This document shows positions 7,822 through 18,344 of a stretch of 64,000 nt of DNA, in pieces. Position numbers and translations under genes: made by a program. Position 1 is the first letter of the stretch. Each line of letters starts with the position of its first letter. Below the pieces are notes generated by a model, which saw only the letters and a program-made list of their open reading frames with translations, ran no database searches and was not told where the DNA came from. Source of the DNA: CAZPBN01 sp964584935 (GTDB lineage: Bacteria; Acidobacteriota; Aminicenantia; Aminicenantales; Aminicenantaceae); assembly GCA_964584935.1 (NCBI GenBank), contig CAZPBN010000010.1, forward strand, positions 37,472 through 101,471, written 5' to 3'.

Positions 7822-10800
7822 TTAATATTCAATGATAACCGAATTATCTCCCAGTAGATTCTCCACATTCTTCTTCATGCTTTCAGAGGGGGAGACTCCC
7901 CTGATCTCCGCTGATTGGAGAAGAATGCGGTAGGAATGAGGGGTTTCGAGTTCAAAAAAGAGCTCGCAATCACCTCTATTTTCTTCCAGCATTGTTTTAA
8001 GGTCATCAAAAACAGATTCTTCTATACCGGGAAGAAATATTCTCAGAATCACTTTTTTTGCCCGCTTCATGAAAGCTTCTTCAAGAGGCATTATTTGGGA
8101 GAGCTGGACCTTGCTGCTATCTCCTTCTCCCATATATTTTCCTCTGATCCAGACAAGATGGTCTGTTCTAAGAAGTTCATAATATTTTTTATAATTATCC
8201 GGGAACACGACAACTCCTATTCTGCCAGTTAAATCTTCTATTATAAAAGTCGCCATACGTTCATCCGATTTTGTTTTTAAAGGTTTCAATGAGCAGATAA
8301 TTCCAGCTATTCCGATTTCTTTATTGAAATCTTTTTCTTCATCAAGCTGATTGATAAAATGGGTGACAAGCCTTTCTAAATCTTTTCCATACTGAGTTAG
8401 AGGATGGCCTGATATATAAAATCCCAAGGCATCTTTTTCATACATGAGAGCAAGAGACTCGTCCCAATCACGCATATTTTTTACTTCAGCGGAGATGGTG
8501 GGAGGTTCAATTTGTTCTTTTCCGAAAAGGAGATTTTGTTTTGATTGATTGATCTTCTGGAGTTTGTGGAAGTGCAGAATCATTTCATCCACAAGGTGAA
8601 ATAATTGAGATCTTCGCCAGTTTAAGGAATCAAAGGCTCCGGCCTTGATAAGGCTTTCAATCACTTTCCGGTTAATGACTTTTGAGTTAACGATTTCACA
8701 GAGTTCAAAGGGAGAAGTGAATTTCCCCCGCTTCTTTCTTTCCTCAATAACAGCACGGATCGCTCCTTCTCCAACATTCTTTACAGCTGATAAGCCAAAG
8801 CGGATGTTCCCGTTTTCGACTGAAAAATTGAAATCGCTCTTATTAATATCAGGCGGCAACACTTTTATGCCCATTTCTTTACATTCATTGATGTATTTCA
8901 CAACTTGGGGAGTGGCTCCTCTTTCTGCTTCTGATGTCAGCAGTGCAGCAAGGAAATAAACCGGATAATGCGCCTTGAGATAGGCTGTTTGATAAGCCAG
9001 ATAAGCGTAAGCCGCACTGTGGGATTTGTTGAATCCATAACCGGCGAAATATTTTATATTTTCATAGAGTTCAACAGCCTTTTTATGATTTATTCCTTTT
9101 TCTTTGGCTCCCTGGAGAAATCTCTGCTTTAAGGATTTGATCATACCGGTTATTTTTTTCCCCATTGCTTTCCTTAAAATATCCGCTTCTGCCATAGAAA
9201 AACCAGCAATTTCTGTGGCGATTTGCATGACCTGTTCCTGATACACAATGAGACCCTTGGTCTCTTTCAAGATGGGTTTCAGCTCGGGAAATTCATAGGT
9301 GATTTGTTCCGGGTTGTTTTTCCGTTTAATAAATTTATCTGTCATTCCGCTTTTAAGAGGACCGGGTCTGTAAAGGGCGTTCAATGCAATCAAATCACTT
9401 AGGTTTTCAGGCTTGTAATTTCGGATTAAACCCTTCATTCCCGCGCTTTCAAATTGGAAAACCCCATCTGTATTTCCTGATTTAAAGAGTTCAAAAGTTT
9501 TGCTATCATCCTTAGGTATTGTTTTTAGATCGATTTTTGTTCCTGAGCCCTTTTCAATGAGTTTTATGGTGTCCTGAATGACAGTCAGGTTCCGCAATCC
9601 CAGAAGATCCATTTTTAGTAATCCAATAGCCTCGATATCTTGCATGGGAAACTGGGTGGTTATTTCTCCTTTTGTTGACTTGTAAAGAGGAATAAACTCT
9701 TCAAGTGGTTTCGGTGTGATAACGATCCCAGCTGCATGGATGGAAGCATGTCGGACCTGTCCCTCCAGTTTTTTGGCAATGGAAAGAAGATTGGCGATCT
9801 TTGTGTTTTTATCTCTCAGTTCTTTTAAAGGAAAGATTTTTTTTACAGCTATTTCTATGGTTGCATCCGGTCCAAAAGGAGGGATCATTTTTGCTATTTT
9901 GTCAACTTCCGGTAAAGGGACTTCAAGAGCTCTTCCGACATCCCGGACTGATTGCCGTGCCGCCATGGTTCCGAAAGTGATGATCTGACACACATTCTCT
10001 TGTCCGTATTTTTTTGTGATATAGGATAAGATTTCTTCCCTTCGTCTTCCACAGAAATCTATATCAATATCAGGTAGACTGATCCGTTCAGGATTCAAAA
10101 AACGTTCGAAAAAGAGTTGGTATTCAATGGGATCGATATCAGTAATACCGAGACAGTAAGAAAGCAGGCTCCCTGCTGCAGAACCTCTCCCCGGACCGAC
10201 AGGTATTTCATTTTCTTTTGCCATACGGATAAGGTCCCATACAATTAAGAAATATCCCTCGAAACCCATTTCCTTTACAATCTTCACTTCTTTTTGAAGT
10301 CTTTGTTCATAAATTTTTAAAAGTTCGTCTAATTCTTCATCTTTTTTATCTCTGGAAAGGTCTTGAATACGGTTTTTAAATCCTTCATCGACAACTTCAT
10401 CAAAATATTCTTCCAGGGATTTACTTTCAGGCACTTTGAATTGGGGAAGGAAGTATCCAGAAGAAGGAAAATCGAAATTGCATTCGGCGGCGATTTTAAC
10501 AGTATTATCAATGGCGGATTGATTGTCTTTAAAAAGCTCTGCCATTTCTTCGCTTGATTTGAAGTAAAAATCATCGGATTTGAAACGAATTCTATCCTGA
10601 TCTGTGACCTTTTTATTTGTCTGAATACAAAGAAGAACATCATGAGATTCCGAGTCAGATTTATTTAGATAATGAACATCATTTGTAGCGACCAATGGGA
10701 TACTTAGCTTTTCAGAAAGACGGATTAATAAGGGATTCACCTTTTTTTGTTGTTCGAGGCCGTGGTCCTGAATTTCTATATAAAAATCTCCTTTAGGGAA

Positions 10801-11301
10801 CATTGAAGCATATTCCAGGGCAGCATTTTCAGCTTTTTCGACAAGATCTCTTTCCAGATTGTAGCTTATTTCACCCATCAAACATCCTGACAATCCAATC
10901 AAGCCTTCGTTATATTTGGATAAAAGTTCTTTGTCAATGCGAGGTTTGTAATAGAATCCCTCTAGATAACTTGTGGATATAAGATGGCAGAGGTTTTTAT
11001 AACCGATTTCATTTTTTACCAGTAAAACCAAATGGTAATAATTCGGTTTTTTCTTTTCTGGATTTTTATTATACAAGCTTTCCGGAGCAACATATAGTTC
11101 ACAGCCTAAAATTGGTTTTATCTTTTTTTGTTTTGCCTGCTTGAAAAAATTGACAGCGCCGAAAATGTTTCCGTGATCGGTCAAAGCCACTGCAGGCATA
11201 TTAAAATTATAAGCGGATTCCAACAATTCCGGTATTTTTAAAGCCCCGTCGAGGAGGCTGAATTCTGAGTGGGTATGAAGATGTACGAATTTATGTTCCA
11301 T
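7822..11301 (-). CDS. dnaE: DNA polymerase III alpha subunit
   Basis: Replicative polymerase, DnaE1 type, about 1159 residues. The N-terminal PHP domain begins FVHLHTHSEFSLLDGA. The polymerase active site shows PDIDIDF with the catalytic aspartates, and GPGRGSAAGSL and GYGFNKSHSAAYA are typical of the palm and fingers. An OB-fold lies in the C-terminal third (around IGIAGIICSLKPLKTKSDERMA). The ATG at 11301 starts the PHP domain correctly; a TTG four codons upstream is possible but has no better ribosome binding site. There is no intein or break. guaA lies 95 bases upstream on the same strand. Confidence 0.97.
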   Translation of the reverse strand: MEHKFVHLHTHSEFSLLDGALKIPELLESAYNFNMPAVALTDHGNIFGAVNFFKQAKQKKIKPILGCELYVAPESLYNKNPEKKKPNYYHLVLLVKNEIGYKNLCHLISTSYLEGFYYKPRIDKELLSKYNEGLIGLSGCLMGEISYNLERDLVEKAENAALEYASMFPKGDFYIEIQDHGLEQQKKVNPLLIRLSEKLSIPLVATNDVHYLNKSDSESHDVLLCIQTNKKVTDQDRIRFKSDDFYFKSSEEMAELFKDNQSAIDNTVKIAAECNFDFPSSGYFLPQFKVPESKSLEEYFDEVVDEGFKNRIQDLSRDKKDEELDELLKIYEQRLQKEVKIVKEMGFEGYFLIVWDLIRMAKENEIPVGPGRGSAAGSLLSYCLGITDIDPIEYQLFFERFLNPERISLPDIDIDFCGRRREEILSYITKKYGQENVCQIITFGTMAARQSVRDVGRALEVPLPEVDKIAKMIPPFGPDATIEIAVKKIFPLKELRDKNTKIANLLSIAKKLEGQVRHASIHAAGIVITPKPLEEFIPLYKSTKGEITTQFPMQDIEAIGLLKMDLLGLRNLTVIQDTIKLIEKGSGTKIDLKTIPKDDSKTFELFKSGNTDGVFQFESAGMKGLIRNYKPENLSDLIALNALYRPGPLKSGMTDKFIKRKNNPEQITYEFPELKPILKETKGLIVYQEQVMQIATEIAGFSMAEADILRKAMGKKITGMIKSLKQRFLQGAKEKGINHKKAVELYENIKYFAGYGFNKSHSAAYAYLAYQTAYLKAHYPVYFLAALLTSEAERGATPQVVKYINECKEMGIKVLPPDINKSDFNFSVENGNIRFGLSAVKNVGEGAIRAVIEERKKRGKFTSPFELCEIVNSKVINRKVIESLIKAGAFDSLNWRRSQLFHLVDEMILHFHKLQKINQSKQNLLFGKEQIEPPTISAEVKNMRDWDESLALMYEKDALGFYISGHPLTQYGKDLERLVTHFINQLDEEKDFNKEIGIAGIICSLKPLKTKSDERMATFIIEDLTGRIGVVVFPDNYKKYYELLRTDHLVWIRGKYMGEGDSSKVQLSQIMPLEEAFMKRAKKVILRIFLPGIEESVFDDLKTMLEENRGDCELFFELETPHSYRILLQSAEIRGVSPSESMKKNVENLLGDNSVIIEY

Positions 11302-11396
11302 CAGAATTTCCAAATTGATTTAGGGTTGATTTCAGTATTTCTCCCTTATTTTATTAATAAATTATTCAAATCGAAAAGAAATTTGTGTGTATTTGT

Positions 11397-12929
11397 TTAC
11401 TCCCATTCTATAGTCCCTGGGGGTTTTGACGTGATATCATAGACAACCCGGTTAATGCCATTCACTTCATTGACAATCCGGTTAGAAATTCGAGATAAAA
11501 AATCAGGTTTTGCAGGAAACCAATCGGCAGTCATTCCATCCATACTTTGCACAAGCCTGAGAACCAGAACTTTCTGGTAAGTGCGTCTATCGCCCATAAC
11601 CCCTACAGATTTTATGGGAAGCAATACTCCAAAAGCCTGCCATAATTTATTATAAATTTTTTCTTTTTTGATTTCCTGAAGCAGAATTTCATCGGCTTCT
11701 CTGAGAAGGAAAAGCCTCTCCGGAGTGATTTCTCCAACAATTCTGACTGCTAATCCCGGGCCGGGGAATGGATGCTGAAGAATAAAATCGTCATCTGCGC
11801 CTAATTCTTTGGCAAGAATTCTGACTTCATCTTTAAAAAGCTCTTTCAAAGGTTCTATAAGCTTGAATTTGTAACGGGCTGGCAACCCCCCTACATTGTG
11901 ATGAGATTTGATAAGGGAAGAAGGGCCTTTCACCGGATTGCTTTCGATCACATCAGGGTAGATTGTTCCTTGAGCCAAATACTTGATGTCTCCTATTTTT
12001 TTTGCTTCTTTTTCAAAAGTATGGATAAACAGTTCGCCGATTATTTTTCTTTTTTTCTCAGGTGATATAACTTTGGCTAATTTTTGGAGAAAAAGTTCGG
12101 ATGAATCGATGCCAATAACATTTAAATCGAGCTTTTTTTTGAATTTTTCCAGCAATTCCTCATATTGTCCTTTTCGCAAAAGTCCATTATTGACAAATAG
12201 ACAGAACAGATTCTTTCTAATAGCTTTGTGGACAATCAAAGCGGTGACAAGGGAGTCAATCCCGCCGCTGAGTCCGCACACCACTTTATTATTTTTAACT
12301 TGTTTACGGATTTCTATGACTTTATTTTTTATGAACGAGCTCATACTCCACTCAGCGTTCAAGCCAGCTATAAGAAAAAAAAAATTTGATAAAATCTTTA
12401 TTCCCTGTTTGGTGTGAATAACCTCAGGATGAAACTGGACTCCATAGATTTTGTTTTCTTCTGATTCCATCACAGCTATAGGACAGTTTGTTGTGTTTGC
12501 TGAAACAATAGAATCCGGTGGTTCTTTTTCCAGTTTATCACCGTGACTCATCCAAACCTGTGTTCCTGATTGGATTCCTGAGAGAAGCCCTTTTTTATCC
12601 AGGACATTCAGAGAAGTAAAGCCGTATTCCCTTTTTTGGGAATAAGAGACTTTTCCCCCCGAAAGATATGCCAGAATATGAAGGCCATAACAAATACCAA
12701 GAACAGGTATTCCCATATTGAGTATTTCTCTCGAAGGGAGAGGCGCATTTTTTTCATAAACACTTCCAGGACTTCCTGAAAAGATGAGTGCTTTTGGTTT
12801 TTCTTTTTTTATTCTTTCCGGAGAGATGTTAAAAGGAACGATTTCAGAATAGACTCCCAGTTCTCTTATTTTTCTGGCTATGAGTTGAGTGTATTGGGAA
12901 CCGAAATCAAGGATGAGAACTTTATCCAT
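11397..12929 (-). CDS. guaA: GMP synthase (glutamine-hydrolysing)
   Basis: Converts XMP to GMP with glutamine and ATP. 510 residues, a normal length. The N-terminal class I amidotransferase has the nucleophile Cys in GICYGLH and the catalytic His in GVQFHPEV. The ATP pyrophosphatase domain has the P-loop SGGIDSLVTAL. The C-terminal dimerisation domain ends with the family's KPPGTIEWE. No purine riboswitch-like structure was seen upstream. The usual partner guaB is not adjacent. Confidence 0.97.
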   Translation of the reverse strand: MDKVLILDFGSQYTQLIARKIRELGVYSEIVPFNISPERIKKEKPKALIFSGSPGSVYEKNAPLPSREILNMGIPVLGICYGLHILAYLSGGKVSYSQKREYGFTSLNVLDKKGLLSGIQSGTQVWMSHGDKLEKEPPDSIVSANTTNCPIAVMESEENKIYGVQFHPEVIHTKQGIKILSNFFFLIAGLNAEWSMSSFIKNKVIEIRKQVKNNKVVCGLSGGIDSLVTALIVHKAIRKNLFCLFVNNGLLRKGQYEELLEKFKKKLDLNVIGIDSSELFLQKLAKVISPEKKRKIIGELFIHTFEKEAKKIGDIKYLAQGTIYPDVIESNPVKGPSSLIKSHHNVGGLPARYKFKLIEPLKELFKDEVRILAKELGADDDFILQHPFPGPGLAVRIVGEITPERLFLLREADEILLQEIKKEKIYNKLWQAFGVLLPIKSVGVMGDRRTYQKVLVLRLVQSMDGMTADWFPAKPDFLSRISNRIVNEVNGINRVVYDITSKPPGTIEWE

Positions 12930-13295
12930 GTTCTGATTCTATCAGAGCGTTTTGTGATTGTAAACGATTCAGTGATTGGAGCTCCTCTAATTTTTAAATG
13001 AGTCAAATCTGTGTGTCAGTTAGATAAAATCTAGCCCTGTCAAACCATTGAACAATCCAAACAATGGATATATTTTTTTATCTCTTAAAATTTAACCATC
13101 TCACAATGTTCATTCGCAATCCCAATCTCGCAACTTGTCCTATTTTCTCTAAATTTCAGGTTATATCCTTATTTTATTTTTTGTCCATTTCGGTTAGATT
13201 CTTAAGTGACAAGATATGACCTCTATGGTTAGATTTCACATGATTTGTTTTGCTACCTTGACCTGGAAATTGAATTGATTTATATTGAATCTATC
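12930..13295. other. Divergent intergenic region
   Basis: This region separates guaA (minus) from apgM (plus), so it must hold promoters for both. It is AT-rich, and I found no convincing -35/-10 pair, riboswitch or repeat. Confidence 0.4.
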
Positions 13296-14498
13296 ATGGA
13301 ATGGGAAGAAATTGCTCGTGAATTGAGTGTCTCCAATGAAAATAAGATCATACTTCTGGTGATGGATGGTGTTGGCGGATTGCCCCGTCAAGGAAAAACC
13401 GAGATTGAAACAGCGAAAACTCCAAATCTTGACCAATTAGCTAAAAACAGTGCCTGCGGTCTTTCTGATCCTGTATTCAGAGGGATCACTCCGGGAAGCG
13501 GTCCTGCTCATATTGCTCTTTTCGGTTATGATCCTCTGAAGTATATTCTGGGAAGGGGGATTCTGGAAGCTCTCGGATCAAATGTGAAAGTGGGGGGAAA
13601 AGACCTTGTTGCGCGCGGTAATTTCGCGACTTTGAAAAATGGCCTTATTGTGGATCGGAGGGCGGGAAGAATTCCAACCAGTGAGAATGAAAAAATATGT
13701 GAGAAGATAAACGCTTCCCTTAAGAAAAGAGAAAAAATTGATATCTCGTTGTTTCCCGGGAAAGAACACCGCTTTGTGGTCAGATTTAGCGGGGAAGGTC
13801 TATCAGATAGTTTGTCAGATGCGGATCCCCAGAAAGACAATTTGCCCCCGGTTCCGGCAGCTCCATTTTCGGAAAATGCAGACGGAACGGCAAAAATAGT
13901 GAACGGTTTTATTGAGGAAGCAACAGAAATTCTTAAGGATTCATCCAGTGCCAATACTGTTATACTGAGAGGTTTTTCTAAGTATCCGGAGATTCCTCTT
14001 ATGAGTGAAATCTTTAAATTGAATCCCGCTGCGATAGCGACTTATCCCATGTATAAGGGATTATCCAGTCTAGTGGGGATGAAGATCATTGATACAGGCC
14101 AGGAAATTTCTGATGAAATTGATGCACTGGAAAAGGTTTATGAGGATTTTGATTTTTTCTATGTCCATATTAAAAAAACAGATTCGGCAGGCGAAGATGG
14201 AAATTTTGAAGAAAAAGTTAAAGTTATTGAAGAAACAGACCGTTTTATCCCGCGTATTCTCGCCTTAAAACCTGAGGTGTTGGTTGTAACCTCTGACCAT
14301 TCAACCCCCTCTTTCCTTAAGTCTCATTCCTGGCATCCGAATCCATTCCTCTTATTTTCCCCCAATGCATTGACTGACAATGTCAAACACTTCTCAGAAA
14401 AGGAATGCAGCCAGGGATATTTGGGAATATTCCAGGCAAAATATGCGATGCCTTTGATGTTAGCTCACGCCAAAAAGCTAAAAAAATTCGGTGCTTAA
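13296..14498 (+). CDS. apgM: 2,3-bisphosphoglycerate-independent phosphoglycerate mutase, archaeal type
   Basis: Interconverts 3- and 2-phosphoglycerate in glycolysis; alkaline-phosphatase superfamily. From the ATG at 13296 the protein is 400 residues, right for ApgM and shorter than the usual bacterial GpmI (about 510). The metal-binding start KIILLVMDGVGGLP, the GITPGSGPAHIALFGYDP block with the catalytic Ser/Thr, HIKKTDSAGEDGNFEEKV and TSDHSTPS are visible. A longer frame from 13245 begins at a TTG, but the conserved N-terminus and length favour the ATG at 13296. The archaeal-type enzyme also occurs in many anaerobic bacteria. Confidence 0.93.
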   Translation: MEWEEIARELSVSNENKIILLVMDGVGGLPRQGKTEIETAKTPNLDQLAKNSACGLSDPVFRGITPGSGPAHIALFGYDPLKYILGRGILEALGSNVKVGGKDLVARGNFATLKNGLIVDRRAGRIPTSENEKICEKINASLKKREKIDISLFPGKEHRFVVRFSGEGLSDSLSDADPQKDNLPPVPAAPFSENADGTAKIVNGFIEEATEILKDSSSANTVILRGFSKYPEIPLMSEIFKLNPAAIATYPMYKGLSSLVGMKIIDTGQEISDEIDALEKVYEDFDFFYVHIKKTDSAGEDGNFEEKVKVIEETDRFIPRILALKPEVLVVTSDHSTPSFLKSHSWHPNPFLLFSPNALTDNVKHFSEKECSQGYLGIFQAKYAMPLMLAHAKKLKKFGA

Positions 14499-14514
14499 GG
14501 ATTCATTTTGAAAG

Positions 14515-14543
14515 TTGACAGATTTCTATATTCTTTATAGAAT
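14515..14543 (+). promoter_or_regulatory. Candidate sigma-70 promoter between apgM and the amidase
   Basis: TTGACA (14515-14520) and TAGAAT (14538-14543) are separated by 17 bases. The predicted start of transcription is only about nine bases before the amidase ATG, so the leader would be very short. This weakens the call. Confidence 0.4.
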
Positions 14544-14558
14544 TAATAGGTTATATTT

Positions 14559-15734
14559 ATGTTCCGTACTAAAAATAGAATCCAATTATCAATCCTGATT
14601 TTGTCTGTCATTCTTTTTCCTTTTTCGCTCAAATCGGATACAGAAGTGGAAATCTACAGCCTGCGGCACTGGACCCATCCCACCCATACTAGGATTGTAC
14701 TGGATGTAGGAGAAGTGCGGGAATACAATTCTCATGAACTCAAGTCGCCGGATAGAATTTATATTGATGTTTTCCAAACAAAATTGAATCCCATTCTGCA
14801 TGGTAAAGAATATCTTGTGCATAATGATTATCTTGACAAGATCCGTATTGCCCAAAGGACTCATTCTATTGTTCGAGCGGTTATGGATGTAAATTTGGAT
14901 TTTATTAAAGACTATAGAATATTTTATCTGACCGATCCTTTTAGAATTGTCATTGATATATTTCCTGTCAAAAGCCCTGAAGATGCGACTTCTGATATCC
15001 CTGAGCAGCCAGAGTCAACAAAATCCGGATACAGTATGATTCGGCAGCTGGGCCTAGGAATCCAAAGAATCGTTATTGATCCGGGTCATGGGGGGACAGA
15101 TCCTGGTTGTATCGGAGCAACCGGACTTAGAGAGAAAGATGTTGTTCTAAATGTTTCTAAAAAGTTGAGGAAGCTTCTGGAGTCAAACAGCAATCTTGAG
15201 GTTGTCTTAACAAGGGAGTCAGATATTTTTATGCCGGTTGAGAACCGGACTGTTATTGCCAATCAAAAACAAGGAGACATATTCATTTCAATCCATGCCA
15301 ATGCCCACAGGAATAAACGTCTCAAAGGTATTGAAACATTCTTTCTGAATATCAGTCATGATCCTTCAGTGAATGAGATTGCAGCCAAGGAAAATGCGAC
15401 GTCTCAAAAAAGCATCAGTAAGATGAGGGGAATCATCAGTCAAATAGTAAAAAACAGTAAAATTATTGAATCGAGGGAGCTTGCGGAAAAAATTCAAGAG
15501 AACCTGGTGTGTCGTCTTTCGGAAAAATTTAATGATATTAAAAGCTTGGGAGTTAAAGGAGGGCCGTTTTGGGTCTTGATCGGATGTGAAATTCCTTCAG
15601 TTTTGGTTGAAATTTCCTATATGAGTAATCCGGGGGAAGAAAAAAATTTGAAAAATGATACTTATCTGCAATGTATTGCTGAGGGAATTTATAAAGGCAT
15701 CGTTAATTATATAAATTCATTAGGGAAAGGATAG
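14559..15734 (+). CDS. Exported N-acetylmuramoyl-L-alanine amidase (AmiC type: AMIN + Amidase_3)
   Basis: Cleaves the amide between muramic acid and the stem peptide, normally in septal peptidoglycan splitting. 391 residues. A signal peptide lies at 1-27 (basic start, hydrophobic core ILILSVILFPF). An AMIN domain at about 30-130 binds the wall or Tol-Pal region. The Amidase_3 domain runs from about 168: IDPGHGGTDPG (Zn His), LREKDVVLNV (Zn Glu), ISIHANA (Zn His) and VEISYMSNPGEE (catalytic Glu). An insertion of about 40 residues in the catalytic domain (NEIAAKENATSQKSISKMRG region) matches the autoinhibitory helix of AmiB/AmiC, which implies control by an EnvC/NlpD-like activator. It is followed at 3 bases by the DUF362 gene. 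Confidence 0.92.
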   Translation: MFRTKNRIQLSILILSVILFPFSLKSDTEVEIYSLRHWTHPTHTRIVLDVGEVREYNSHELKSPDRIYIDVFQTKLNPILHGKEYLVHNDYLDKIRIAQRTHSIVRAVMDVNLDFIKDYRIFYLTDPFRIVIDIFPVKSPEDATSDIPEQPESTKSGYSMIRQLGLGIQRIVIDPGHGGTDPGCIGATGLREKDVVLNVSKKLRKLLESNSNLEVVLTRESDIFMPVENRTVIANQKQGDIFISIHANAHRNKRLKGIETFFLNISHDPSVNEIAAKENATSQKSISKMRGIISQIVKNSKIIESRELAEKIQENLVCRLSEKFNDIKSLGVKGGPFWVLIGCEIPSVLVEISYMSNPGEEKNLKNDTYLQCIAEGIYKGIVNYINSLGKG

Positions 15735-15737
15735 AAA

Positions 15738-16625
15738 ATGAAAAGAAGAGATTTTGTAAAAAGTGCAGCTATAGGGAGTATCGTTTTAGGCTTTAAGCCA
15801 GAGCTTTTTGGGAAAAAGAACAGAACACCTGATTTAGCCATTGTCAAAGGAGATTCTCCCGCTCAAATCACAAAAAAAGCAATATCTTTAATCGGAGGAA
15901 TGGAACAATATGTTAGCAAGGGAGATAAAGTCATTGTGAAACCGAATATCGGATGGGATAGGAATCCTCAACAGGCTGCCTGTACCAATCCAGAGGTTGT
16001 GTCATCTGTTATCCAGCTTTGCCAAGATGCAGGAGCCAAAGAGATAATCGTGATGGATAATACCTGCAATCCGGCAAAGAGAACTTATGTCCGTTCCGGT
16101 ATTGAGGAAGCGGCAAAAAATGCAGGAGCTAAAGTTCTTTATCCCAATAAATACAGATTGAGAAAAATGAAAATAAAGGGAGAATGGCTTAAAGAATGGG
16201 AAGTGTACACCTATTTTATGGAGGCAGATAAGATCATTAACCTTCCCATAGCCAAAACCCATAGTCTTTCCAGATTGACCATGGGAATGAAAAATTGGCT
16301 GGGAGCCATAGGAGGGAGCCGAAACCAGCTTCATCAAAAAATAAATCAGGTTATGGTTGACCTTTCAGCATTTTTCAAGCCTGTTCTAACGGTTCTTGAT
16401 GGATACAGGATACTGGTGAGAAATGGTCCCCAGGGAGGGAGGTTGTCTGATGTCAAGCTTCATAAAACCGTTGTAGCCGGAAAGGATTATGTTGCCGTGG
16501 ATACCGTGGGAGCATCTTTTTTTAATCTGGCACCAAATGAGCTTCCTTTTCTAAAAATTGCTAATCAAAAAGGACATGGAGAAATCAATTTGGAGAAATT
16601 GACGGTTGAAAAAAGAGCAATCTAA
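15738..16625 (+). CDS. DUF362 family protein with Tat-type signal
   Basis: 295 residues. The N-terminus MKRRDFVKSAAIGSIVLGF is a twin-arginine signal (RRDFVK), so the folded protein is probably exported. DUF362 hallmarks are VIVKPNIGWDRNP, NLPIAKTHSLSRLTMGMKN and the AVDTVGASFF tail. The family's biochemical role is not established; members often accompany ferredoxin-like proteins. The gene overlaps the next, NapH-like gene by 20 bases, so the two are translated together and probably work together at the membrane. No Cys cluster is seen in this protein itself. Confidence 0.85.
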   Translation: MKRRDFVKSAAIGSIVLGFKPELFGKKNRTPDLAIVKGDSPAQITKKAISLIGGMEQYVSKGDKVIVKPNIGWDRNPQQAACTNPEVVSSVIQLCQDAGAKEIIVMDNTCNPAKRTYVRSGIEEAAKNAGAKVLYPNKYRLRKMKIKGEWLKEWEVYTYFMEADKIINLPIAKTHSLSRLTMGMKNWLGAIGGSRNQLHQKINQVMVDLSAFFKPVLTVLDGYRILVRNGPQGGRLSDVKLHKTVVAGKDYVAVDTVGASFFNLAPNELPFLKIANQKGHGEINLEKLTVEKRAI

Positions 16626-18198
16626 AAAATATAGATTTATCCAAATTTTACGAATACTGAGTCAGGTAATCTTTTTTTCACTTTTTATTTACCTGCTGTT
16701 TGGGACCCATTTCACAGGAGAAGATTATATTGGCCGTGTAGAGATTTTTTTTCATTTCGATCCGCTTCTGGCTTTGACAACATTCATTGCTTCACGCGCT
16801 ATTTTTGTTACCTTTGCTTTGGCAGCCGTTACAATTGTCATAACCCTGGTGCTGGGGCGTGTTGCCTGCGGATGGGTTTGTCCGATGGGAGCTGTGCAGC
16901 AATTTTTCTCTTTTTTATTTAAAAAAGTAAAACTTCTTAAGCCCAAAAAGCCGAAAGGAAAAAGAACGACTTGGAAATATTATATCCTTATTTTTATTCT
17001 TGTGGCGGCTATTTTCAGCCTGGATCTTGTGGGAATTATGGATCCTCTCTCATTGCTTTACAGATCTTTTATAACCGGAGTCATCCCTGCCTTTCATTTT
17101 ATTTTTTCTTCTGTTATTGAAGTTGTGTATCAATTGGGATGGTTTTCAATGGGAGACACGCTTGTACAATCTCTGGAATCACTCTCTATCAATCCAATCT
17201 ATATTCAAGGTTTTTTTATTGTGGCTCTGTTTGCCGGAATAATCATTTTGAACATGTACAGAGAAAGGTTCTGGTGCCGCTATTTGTGTCCTTTGGGAGC
17301 TTTTCTTGGTGTGGCTTCACACTGGAATGCATTCAAACTGAAAGTTGATCCGGCAAAGTGCATCGATTGCAATCTCTGTACAATCCAGTGTGAAACCGAA
17401 GCCACTCCCTATCCCATAGGAGAATGGAAAAGCCAGGAGTGTGTTTATTGTTTCACCTGCAGTGCGATCTGCCCAACAGGGGCGATTGATTTTCCTTTGA
17501 GATTTGGCCATGAAACGATAGAAAATATCAATCTTTCCAGAAGAAAAGTTCTTTTCACTTCAATCCTTGGAATGCTGGCAGTTCCTTTCTTTCGCCTTTC
17601 ACCATCCAGAAAAAGGGCGTCAGAAAAATTGATTCGTCCGCCCGGAGCTCTACCCGAAGAAAAATTCCTCCAGAAGTGTGTGAAATGCGGGGAGTGCATG
17701 AAAGTTTGTCCAACCAATGCCATCCAGCCTGTTTTGACTGAGGCAGGACCTGAAGGAATATGGACTCCAATGCTTGTTCCCAAGATAGGATACTGTGAGT
17801 ATTATTGTTCGCTTTGCTCTCAGGTCTGTCCGACCGGTGCCATTAAAGAACTGACCATAGAGGAAAAAGTTAATGTCAAAATAGGAACCGCCTGGATTGA
17901 TAAAAATCGCTGTATTCCATGGAAATTTGGAACAAGCTGCATTGTTTGTGAGGAGCACTGTCCCGTATCCCCCAAAGCTATAAAAATGGTTGACATCAAG
18001 GTTGAGCTTCCTGATGGTTCCATCAAAACGCCGCAAGCGCCTGTGATCGATACAGAGACCTGTATAGGATGCGGCATCTGTGAAAACAAGTGTCCGGTTG
18101 TGGATCAGCCGGCTATTTATGTGACCAGCATCGGAGAGGATCGATCGGAAAAGAATCAGTTCCTGCTGGATATTGTCGAAGGTTCAGACATTTATTAG
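16606..18198 (+). CDS. NapH/YccM-like membrane polyferredoxin
   Basis: 530 residues with four or five membrane spans in the first half and many Cys-rich clusters. The NapH-type loop GRVACGWVCPMGAVQQ and its partner RFWCRYLCPLGAF are followed by 4Fe-4S motifs: CIDCNLCTIQC, CVYCFTCSAICP, CVKCGECMKVCP, CSLCSQVCP, CIVCEEHCP and CIGCGICENKCP. It should pass electrons between a membrane quinol/cytosolic donor and an exported partner. The start is TTG at 16606 with GGAGA nine bases before it; the next ATG is inside the membrane region. The overlap with the DUF362 gene marks that protein as the likely partner. Confidence 0.9.
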   Translation: MKKEQSKKYRFIQILRILSQVIFFSLFIYLLFGTHFTGEDYIGRVEIFFHFDPLLALTTFIASRAIFVTFALAAVTIVITLVLGRVACGWVCPMGAVQQFFSFLFKKVKLLKPKKPKGKRTTWKYYILIFILVAAIFSLDLVGIMDPLSLLYRSFITGVIPAFHFIFSSVIEVVYQLGWFSMGDTLVQSLESLSINPIYIQGFFIVALFAGIIILNMYRERFWCRYLCPLGAFLGVASHWNAFKLKVDPAKCIDCNLCTIQCETEATPYPIGEWKSQECVYCFTCSAICPTGAIDFPLRFGHETIENINLSRRKVLFTSILGMLAVPFFRLSPSRKRASEKLIRPPGALPEEKFLQKCVKCGECMKVCPTNAIQPVLTEAGPEGIWTPMLVPKIGYCEYYCSLCSQVCPTGAIKELTIEEKVNVKIGTAWIDKNRCIPWKFGTSCIVCEEHCPVSPKAIKMVDIKVELPDGSIKTPQAPVIDTETCIGCGICENKCPVVDQPAIYVTSIGEDRSEKNQFLLDIVEGSDIY

Positions 18199-18344
18199 GG
18201 TCATTATCCGACTTGATTGGGCAATCCAGAAATTAGGGGTTATATGCCAAATGAAATCAGAGAATAATTCTAATTATTGAAAAAGATATTTTTAGAAAAT
18301 TTAAAGAGGAAATTAATTCTTCAATCATATTATATTCTCATAAT